A DNA stretch of 6,148 nt from a bacterium (GTDB lineage Bacteria; Verrucomicrobiota; Kiritimatiellia; UBA8416), in contig JAIFLS010000142.1 in the NCBI GenBank assembly GCA_020048935.1, forward strand, positions 1-6,148, in the 5' to 3' direction. A model generated the notes under the pieces. That model was not told where the DNA came from and made no database searches. It saw only the letters and a list, made by a program, of their open reading frames with translations. Positions 1 to 4,781 of the stretch are shown here, in pieces. Numbering within the stretch: position 1 is the first letter of the stretch; each line of letters opens with the position of its first letter. The translations under genes and the position numbers were made by a program.

Positions 1-575
1 GGTATCCCGCCGAGCCCTTGTATCAGCGTCGGGTAGTCGAAGATGGAAAAAAGCGGCTTTTGATCAAGGCGGTAGTAATTCGGGTGGCCGAAATATTTGT
101 CAAGAATCCGCTCGAACATGGGTTCCAGTTCCTGACGGGAAACGGCTCCCGACATCTGGACCTGTTTCCAGTCCGTATCCTCATGCATGTTCCAGAGGTT
201 GGTGACATTATGGTTGGCCCACATCAGGCAGAACCGCATATCGGTTCCTTCGATTGCCGGCAAAAGGCCTTCGTTTAACTGGCGTTCAAAACAGGGTGCA
301 TTCTCGTACCAGTACCAGTCCATGATAAAGATATTGATCCCGTGCGCCAGGGCGAGTTCCACGTGCTGTCGCATCACGGCCGGATCGGCCTCGTCCTGAT
401 ACCCCAGCAGCGGCTTACGCGGCATCCGGTGACCGGGCCAGCGGGGCATCGCCCGGCGAACGGTGTACCATTCTCCATCCTTTTCCGGCCAGAAATGTTC
501 CATCCTCGGCTCATAATGATACGACGGCCAGATGTAGGCCGCGACATCATATTTTCCCATTAGAGGTGACAGCAT
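1..575 (-). CDS. GH99-like / WbsX-type domain protein, N-terminal part (runs off the left edge)
   Basis: The reading frame is open from an ATG at 575 to the window edge, giving 191 codons of a longer protein. Visible hallmarks of the GH99-like/WbsX fold (a TIM barrel) are an early strand with AYIWPSYHYEP (residues 13-23), then GHRMPRKPLLGYQDEADP (48-65), then a barrel strand with GINIFIMDWYWYEN (79-92), then FCLMWANHN followed by LW (115-128). The family includes glycan-active proteins, some linked to endo-mannosidase-like folds and some encoded in polysaccharide clusters; the exact reaction here is unknown. There is no signal peptide, so a cytoplasmic location is inferred. The 575 start is chosen because AAAGGAG lies 5 nt upstream (581-587); the in-frame ATG at 560 has no comparable site. 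The gene is divergent from the GH63/MGH1-like gene, and the two may share control elements. Family assignment is fairly sure; substrate is not. Confidence 0.85.
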   Translation of the reverse strand, partial: MLSPLMGKYDVAAYIWPSYHYEPRMEHFWPEKDGEWYTVRRAMPRWPGHRMPRKPLLGYQDEADPAVMRQHVELALAHGINIFIMDWYWYENAPCFERQLNEGLLPAIEGTDMRFCLMWANHNVTNLWNMHEDTDWKQVQMSGAVSRQELEPMFERILDKYFGHPNYYRLDQKPLFSIFDYPTLIQGLGGI

Positions 576-580
576 GCTTT

Positions 581-587
581 CTCCTTT
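581..587 (-). promoter_or_regulatory. Ribosome binding site of the GH99-like gene
   Basis: AAAGGAG on the minus strand, 5 nt before the ATG at 575. It decides that start over the in-frame ATG five codons downstream. Confidence 0.75.
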
Positions 588-620
588 GTTAAGCCCGAGG
601 ACGAACTGAACCGCTATCAC

Positions 621-649
621 ATGCTTGCAAGGAGGTAATTGCAAGTCAA
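621..649 (-). promoter_or_regulatory. Candidate sigma70-type promoter for the GH99-like gene
   Basis: On the minus strand TTGACT (644-649) and AAGCAT (621-626) are separated by 17 nt. The -35 is good and the -10 weak (3 of 6 consensus bases). It would start transcription near 614, leaving a leader of about 40 nt. The spacer is almost entirely occupied by the inverted repeat at 624-645, a typical place for a repressor. This is inference from pattern only; an alternative pair, TTGCAA with TGTGAT, lies a few bases downstream. Confidence 0.3.
624..645. repeat. Inverted repeat CTTGCAA-N8-TTGCAAG in the divergent intergenic region
   Basis: The perfect 7-bp arms are at 624-630 and 639-645 with an 8-bp spacer. 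Because TTGCAA is itself palindromic, the element can equally be read as two direct TTGCAAG copies 14 bp apart. It lies between divergent glycosidase genes, inside the candidate minus-strand promoter and upstream of the candidate plus-strand promoter. An operator for a sugar-responsive regulator is a reasonable inference; no regulator gene is in the window. Confidence 0.45.
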
Positions 650-676
650 CACCAACCTTAAACATCGACGCAGGGC

Positions 677-705
677 TTGACGAACAACAGGACGAACTCT
701 AGCAT
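677..705 (+). promoter_or_regulatory. Candidate sigma70-type promoter for the GH63/MGH1-like gene
   Basis: TTGACG (677-682) and TAGCAT (700-705) are separated by 17 nt and match the consensus at 5 of 6 and 4 of 6 positions. Transcription would begin near 712, just upstream of the ribosome binding site at 730 and the ATG at 743. The TTG of the -35 box also opens the longest possible reading frame, which explains why a naive start call would fall there. Confidence 0.4.
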
Positions 706-729
706 GCCCGTGATTTCCCGCTTTCCACG

Positions 730-735
730 AAAGGA
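730..735 (+). promoter_or_regulatory. Ribosome binding site of the GH63/MGH1-like gene
   Basis: AAAGGA, 7 nt before the ATG at 743. It favours this start over the in-frame TTG at 677 and ATG at 704. Confidence 0.65.
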
Positions 736-742
736 TACCCCC

Positions 743-2593
743 ATGAAACCTGCAATTCGAGAGACCCTTCTCAAACCGGCCACAGGCTGGAATACATGGA
801 ACGTCAGAAGCGTGCTTTCCCACGTCCTGATGCCGGAACGTTTTGCCATTAACCTCGGCATCAAGAGCTACCATAGCGGGAGTTGCCTGCGCGAGGCCTT
901 GATCGGACGCAAAAAGGCCGGCAACAAGGGCGGAACGTCCGGCCCCAGTGAAATCGAGGACGTCAAACCCGGCCCGCATGCCTATGACGGATCGTTCACG
1001 TCGCTTGAGATCGAATGGGATGGCGTGAGGCTCAGGGTTGAAGCAGCGGTGGACGGTGGCGACTGGCTTGCCGTAGTCACGCCGCTGAATACACAAGTGA
1101 AGACCGCCTGCCTCACGATTGAGGCCGGCGTGCTCTGGGGTGGCAGCGGTTTCGCCCGGCGCGACGGGAACGCGCTGGTGGTGGACAACGGGCAGACATC
1201 CTTGTCGGTGGTCACCTCCAGCGTGCTGCGCGATGAGCCGGTAACCGAGATCCTCGGACCATACCTCATGGTTCCCCTGCACAGCAAAGTTTGCATGGCC
1301 ACGAACCGGGATAAATTATCGGATACAGAGGCAATCGTGGCAGCGAGGAAAACGGCTTTCCTTGCCAGCCGCAGGCAGGTCGACGCCAAGCGCCAGGAAC
1401 TTTACGACGCCATGCAGATATGCCTAGCATGGGATACGATATACGATCCGTTCTCGGACCGGGTGATATCACCCGTCAGCCGGATCTGGAGCTGTGACAA
1501 CGGTGGCTGGGTCATGTTCGACTGGGACACCTATTTTGCCGCCTGGATGGCAGGACTCGAGAGCAGAGATCTGGCCTACGCCAATGCGATTGCCATCACC
1601 GACATGGTGACCGACCGCGGATTCATCCCCTGCATGACCCGCGCCAACGGGTTGAAGACCGAGGATCGCTCGCAACCTCCCGTCGGTGCCATGACCGTAA
1701 AGGCGCTTTGCGACATGTTTAAGGAAAACGTCCTGGCCGAAGCCCTTTTTGATACCCTGCTGGGCTGGAATCGGTGGTGGGCCGGAAACCGCGACTGGGA
1801 CGGATATCTCTGCTGGGGCTCGAACCCTTATGAGCCGAATGTCGGGCACATCCTTGAGACCGTCGTATGCAACACGAAGTTCGCTTCGATGCTCGAATCC
1901 GGCCTGGATAACTCCCCCATGTACAAGGAGGTCGGGTACGACAAGGAACGTAACCTCATGGCACTGGCCGATGTCGGTCTCATGTCTTTCTATATCGCTG
2001 ACTGCAAAGCGTTGGCGGAACTGGCGGGGCGCATTGGCCGATGCGAAGTGGTTGAGGAACTGACCCGCCGCGCCGAGAAATACACACGGAGCCTGCAAAC
2101 CCTGTGGTGCGACAAAACCGGACTCTTCCTGAATAAACGCATGGATAACGGTGCCTTCGAGCACCGGCTGTCCCCAACCCACTTCTACCCGCTCTTGGCT
2201 GGCGTACCCTCCCCGGAGCAGGCCGGGCGGATGATTAACGAGCACTTCTTCAATCCCGACGAATTCTGGGGCGAATGGATACTGCCGTCCATTGCCCGCA
2301 ACGACCCGATGTATCCGGAACAGAACTACTGGCGCGGACGCATCTGGGCACCTCAGAACTTCCTGGTCTACCTCGGCCTGCGTAACTACGACCTGCCCGA
2401 GGCACGCAAGGCGCTCGTTGAAAAATCGGAAGCCTTGTTGCTGAAGGAATGGCGCGAGTTTGGCCACGTGCACGAGAACTACAACGGCGACACGGGTGCC
2501 GGCTGCGGAGCCGAAAAGGACAACAGCGATCCGTTCTATCACTGGGGCGGGCTGCTGGCCCTCATTTCAATTATGGATGATGAACCCCAGTGA
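743..2593 (+). CDS. Clan GH-G glycoside hydrolase, MGH1-like / GH63-like
   Basis: This is a 616-residue intracellular enzyme (no signal peptide) that should hydrolyse alpha-glycosidic bonds by inversion. Residues 1 to about 190 look like the beta-rich N-terminal domain and begin with TGWNTWNVRSVLSHVLMPE (14-32). From about 215 to the end is the (alpha/alpha)6 barrel: FDWDTYFAAWMAG (259-271), ESGLDNSPMY (385-394), YWRGRIWAPQNF (529-540), HVHENYNGDTG (575-585) and FYHWGG (598-603). By family comparison Asp389 is the likely general acid and Glu578 the likely general base; both are intact. Related enzymes act on glucosylglycerate, mannosylglycerate, trehalose-like sugars or alpha-glucosides, so the substrate is open. 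The start at 743 is chosen for its ribosome binding site and because family similarity begins there. The 3' end overlaps the convergent esterase gene by 27 bp, and no terminator is seen. Confidence 0.88.
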   Translation: MKPAIRETLLKPATGWNTWNVRSVLSHVLMPERFAINLGIKSYHSGSCLREALIGRKKAGNKGGTSGPSEIEDVKPGPHAYDGSFTSLEIEWDGVRLRVEAAVDGGDWLAVVTPLNTQVKTACLTIEAGVLWGGSGFARRDGNALVVDNGQTSLSVVTSSVLRDEPVTEILGPYLMVPLHSKVCMATNRDKLSDTEAIVAARKTAFLASRRQVDAKRQELYDAMQICLAWDTIYDPFSDRVISPVSRIWSCDNGGWVMFDWDTYFAAWMAGLESRDLAYANAIAITDMVTDRGFIPCMTRANGLKTEDRSQPPVGAMTVKALCDMFKENVLAEALFDTLLGWNRWWAGNRDWDGYLCWGSNPYEPNVGHILETVVCNTKFASMLESGLDNSPMYKEVGYDKERNLMALADVGLMSFYIADCKALAELAGRIGRCEVVEELTRRAEKYTRSLQTLWCDKTGLFLNKRMDNGAFEHRLSPTHFYPLLAGVPSPEQAGRMINEHFFNPDEFWGEWILPSIARNDPMYPEQNYWRGRIWAPQNFLVYLGLRNYDLPEARKALVEKSEALLLKEWREFGHVHENYNGDTGAGCGAEKDNSDPFYHWGGLLALISIMDDEPQ

Positions 2594-3424
2594 TTTCAAG
2601 AAGGCTATTTCTTCCTGCTGTACCTGCCGTTTTTGCTCAGCGGTTCTCTTGCCATGTTCCGCCCCTTTTAATACAATCAGTTCACAGCGGCTGCCCAGAT
2701 TCTCCAGCTTCTCCTTGAGCGCTTTCGCTACCTCAACCCGGAGGTATTTGGCTTCAGCGTCACCCACGGAAACAAGCGTGGGGGGCATACTCTCACGGAT
2801 GTTGTGAAAGGGCGAGAATTCCTTCCAGTTTTCCCGCACCTCCGGCTTGTATTGCCCGTACCCACCAGGGCCGTTATCCAGAACGGGGGAAGTCAGGATC
2901 AACGCATTCGGCCTACAGCTCACCGCTGTATCCTCACCCTCTTCATCAAAGGCAGTCAGTGTGGCGCAGGCTGCCGCAAGATGCCCTCCCGCTGAACTCC
3001 CCTGGGCTGCAATTCGATCAGGATCAATCCCCAGCTCACCGGCATGAAACCGGATCCAGCGCATGGCGGATTTCGCATCGCGGACAGAATCCAGCGCCGT
3101 GCCGCCGTGCAGGTCGCGAACGCGATATTCAACGGCGATAGCCACCATCCCCATATCTGACCACAACTTGCCGGTTTTGTAGTAACTGGCGGGCGTACCG
3201 TTATTCCATCCCCCGCCATGAATCATCACCATGCACGGGGGGGTCTCCTCGCCGGGTTTCGCAGGACTGAAAACATGAAGTTTCAGATCGAATTTACCCT
3301 TTTCAGTTGTTACCGTCTTGTACGTGATTGTTTTATCTGGCGGGATATTGTCACTTTTCCCCTCTTCAGCCAAAAGCATCGAGCCGCACAGCAGGCTGAA
3401 AGCACCTATCATGATTGATTTCAT
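2567..3424 (-). CDS. Secreted alpha/beta-hydrolase (BD-FAE / Aes-type carbohydrate esterase or lipase)
   Basis: This 285-residue protein opens with a signal peptide: Lys2, a hydrophobic run to Leu18, and probable cleavage after Ala19. Cys13 is not in a proper lipobox, so a lipoprotein is unlikely. The mature part is a complete alpha/beta-hydrolase: oxyanion-hole motif HGGGW (69-73), nucleophile elbow GSSAGG with Ser144, Asp222 in VSVGDAE and His257 in KGAEHGK, in the canonical order. It probably acts in the periplasm or outside the cell, removing acetyl, feruloyl or similar acyl groups from glycans; this is inferred from family and neighbours, and a lipase or other ester substrate cannot be excluded. 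It lies 32 bp after the ATPase on the same strand, so it is probably co-transcribed with it. AAGGAG is 11 nt upstream of the start, longer than ideal. The 3' end overlaps the convergent GH63-like gene. Confidence 0.87.
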   Translation of the reverse strand: MKSIMIGAFSLLCGSMLLAEEGKSDNIPPDKTITYKTVTTEKGKFDLKLHVFSPAKPGEETPPCMVMIHGGGWNNGTPASYYKTGKLWSDMGMVAIAVEYRVRDLHGGTALDSVRDAKSAMRWIRFHAGELGIDPDRIAAQGSSAGGHLAAACATLTAFDEEGEDTAVSCRPNALILTSPVLDNGPGGYGQYKPEVRENWKEFSPFHNIRESMPPTLVSVGDAEAKYLRVEVAKALKEKLENLGSRCELIVLKGAEHGKRTAEQKRQVQQEEIAFLKSLGFIIHN

Positions 3425-3447
3425 AACGGACCATTCTCCTTCTTCAT
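3421..3447 (-). other. Possible leader mini-ORF (8 residues plus stop) before the esterase
   Basis: In the 32-bp gap after the ATPase stop, an ATG at 3447 follows GAGG by 7 nt and encodes MKKENGPL. Its TGA stop overlaps the esterase ATG in the arrangement ATGA. The esterase ribosome binding site (AAGGAG, 3436-3441) lies inside it. It could couple translation of the esterase to ribosomes finishing the ATPase, or be chance; there is no codon evidence at this length. Confidence 0.25.
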
Positions 3448-3456
3448 GTTTTAACC

Positions 3457-4629
3457 TCAGTACTCCAGCCCCAGCATCCAGAGTGGAAGAACATTATCAG
3501 ATGGGAGATCGATATTATCCCGGACAACAAGATCGGCATCCTTCCGTCCCTTCTTTCTGCCCCCGACCTCGACCTTCCAGTTGTCGATCATGAAGTCATA
3601 TTCTGCTTCTTTCCCCGCCGCCCAGACTTTGTGTCCTGACTCCATGCAAGCGGCTGCCACATAGGCCTCGCGGCTCGTGCCCCTGTTTCCACCCAGGAAC
3701 TCGTAAACCGACGGTTCGTGCAAGAGCATCTTGGCTCCGACTGAATGCACCTTGGTGTCGTTCCGTTTGCGGATGATCCGGATCAGGTGCGCACGTTCCA
3801 TGGCGTCAAGCAACTGGTAGAGCTTGTCCTTGCTCAACCCCCACTCGGCACAAAGTGAGTTTACCTGCACAACGGGAATCGTGGCCGTGCTCAGGTAACC
3901 GATGACCGCATGCATGAGGCGCAAGTGATTCTCCGTTATCTGAGGGACCAGGAACGGGATGTCTGCCTCCATGGTTTTGGCAATCGTGGCCATAACCTTC
4001 TCCATGTAGGTGGCAGGGGATTCGAGAAAGAACGGACGAAAGCCGCCCTTCATGTAGTCATTGAAATAGCGCATCACATTGACGTCTTTACAGAGCTTCC
4101 TGACGATCCGGATGTCGTAGTCAAAAGGATCGATCAGCGGGATCTCACGATCGATACTGAGAATAAGATATTCCCGGAAAGATAGCAGCGGTATGGGGTA
4201 TACGGGAAAACGGCGAGACAGATCCGCCATACCTTTCCTCAGCACGATGGCGTTCGAATCGCTTGCGCGTATGATTTTGTTCGGGAATGAGTCGTATGCG
4301 GCTTTCAGGTGGCGTGACCAGTCCGACGCGTAATGGACTTCATCGACCAATGCACCCTCGTAGCCGCGCAGGAAAATGGCCTCAAGCAGGTCGTGGAGGG
4401 GAAAAGACGCGAGCAGGGGATGGTCGGCAGAGAGGTAGAGCATGTGTCCAGCCTCAGCCTGCGACAGAAGCCACGTGGTTTTGCCTGTGCCCCGTGGCCC
4501 AATGAGCAGAGCCGCACGATCAGCGATCTGCAGCCGTTTCAGCCAGTCGCGCCGCTTATCCGGTAAATGAGCCAGCAACCGTGCCTGGGTCTGCGCAAGA
4601 TTGTCAATGATGCCTTCAATAATGGCCAT
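3457..4629 (-). CDS. AAA-family ATPase with C-terminal winged-helix and DUF4143-like nuclease-fold region
   Basis: This 390-residue P-loop protein resembles the AAA_14/DUF4143 ATPases common in anaerobes. Walker A is GPRGTGKTT (44-52, Lys50), Walker B is ALVDEVH (93-99, Asp96-Glu97), followed by the RASDSNAI segment (121-128) and SRRF (138-141), matching the usual GS-rich and arginine positions. Residues of about 236-290 look like a winged helix (SLCAEWGLSKDKLYQLLDAMERA). The C-terminal part has EAEYDF and KVEVGGRKKGRKD (341-364), the restriction-endonuclease-like pattern typical of these proteins; whether it cuts DNA is unknown. An in-frame ATG at 4641 would add four residues, but 4629 is preferred because GGAGG lies 5 nt before it. 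The cellular role of the family is unestablished; DNA-linked, defence-like or regulatory roles are possible. It probably heads an operon with the esterase and is controlled by the palindromes at 4647-4704. Confidence 0.85.
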   Translation of the reverse strand: MAIIEGIIDNLAQTQARLLAHLPDKRRDWLKRLQIADRAALLIGPRGTGKTTWLLSQAEAGHMLYLSADHPLLASFPLHDLLEAIFLRGYEGALVDEVHYASDWSRHLKAAYDSFPNKIIRASDSNAIVLRKGMADLSRRFPVYPIPLLSFREYLILSIDREIPLIDPFDYDIRIVRKLCKDVNVMRYFNDYMKGGFRPFFLESPATYMEKVMATIAKTMEADIPFLVPQITENHLRLMHAVIGYLSTATIPVVQVNSLCAEWGLSKDKLYQLLDAMERAHLIRIIRKRNDTKVHSVGAKMLLHEPSVYEFLGGNRGTSREAYVAAACMESGHKVWAAGKEAEYDFMIDNWKVEVGGRKKGRKDADLVVRDNIDLPSDNVLPLWMLGLEY

Positions 4630-4634
4630 GCTGC

Positions 4635-4639
4635 CCTCC
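4635..4639 (-). promoter_or_regulatory. Ribosome binding site of the ATPase gene
   Basis: GGAGG, 5 nt before the ATG at 4629. It overlaps the upstream in-frame ATG at 4641, which itself has no such site and lies only a few bases after the predicted transcription start. Confidence 0.65.
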
Positions 4640-4646
4640 ATAATCA

Positions 4647-4675
4647 GATATCGGTTCTACCAAAGAACCGATATC
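4647..4675. promoter_or_regulatory. Proximal palindromic operator of the ATPase gene
   Basis: A perfect inverted repeat: GATATCGGTTCT (4647-4658), loop ACCAA, AGAACCGATATC (4664-4675). Its core is ATCGGT, 11 bp, ACCGAT. It covers the -10 element and most of the promoter spacer of the ATPase gene, so a bound protein should block RNA polymerase. In RNA it could also form a 12-bp stem, but no T-run follows, so it is not an intrinsic terminator. Confidence 0.75.
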
Positions 4676-4682
4676 GAGTCAA
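4654..4682 (-). promoter_or_regulatory. Predicted sigma70-type promoter of the ATPase-esterase operon
   Basis: On the minus strand TTGACT (4677-4682) and TAGAAC (4654-4659) are separated by exactly 17 nt; they match the consensus at 5 of 6 and 4 of 6 positions. Transcription would start near 4647, giving a leader of about 18 nt to the ATG at 4629. The elements are interleaved with both palindromes. Confidence 0.5.
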
Positions 4683-4704
4683 TCGGTTCTTTTACAATAC
4701 CGAT
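4682..4704. promoter_or_regulatory. Distal palindromic operator of the ATPase gene
   Basis: ATCGGT (4682-4687) and ACCGAT (4699-4704) are separated by 11 bp, the same 6-11-6 plan as the core of the proximal palindrome. The two centres (4661 and 4693) are 32 bp apart, about three helical turns, so two bound dimers would lie on the same DNA face. The inner edge touches the -35 box. Confidence 0.6.
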
Positions 4705-4781
4705 TTTTGCAGGCATAACCGGCCCGCCGGCTCGCCGTTACTAAAACCGCAAAGGGCTCCTACAGAAACAGGATATCCACA
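4705..4781. other. Spacer between the GH2 stop and the ATPase control region
   Basis: It contains no gene. A short GC-rich palindrome (CCGGCCCGCCGG, around 4720) is present but has no following T-run on either strand, so no intrinsic terminator for the GH2 gene can be claimed; read-through into the ATPase is possible. Confidence 0.5.

Noticed and set aside
617..1282. 221-codon open frame on the minus strand
   Set aside because: It is antisense to the start of the GH63/MGH1-like gene and its promoter region, with no recognisable domain.
1460..1475. 16-bp perfect palindrome CGGGTGATATCACCCG
   Set aside because: It is inside the GH63/MGH1-like coding sequence, where it encodes ordinary residues near the start of the barrel; there is no second copy or promoter nearby, so chance is the simplest explanation.
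1469..2542. 357-codon open frame on the minus strand
   Set aside because: It lies wholly opposite the well-supported GH63/MGH1-like gene and shows no recognisable family motif; it is an antisense shadow of a GC-biased coding sequence.
4647..4675. The perfect 12-bp inverted repeat as an intrinsic terminator
   Set aside because: No T-run follows in either direction, and its position over the -10 of the ATPase gene and its second copy at 4682-4704 fit an operator better.
4715..4732. GC-rich palindrome as a terminator for the GH2 gene
   Set aside because: The stem has almost no loop and no T-run follows on either strand.
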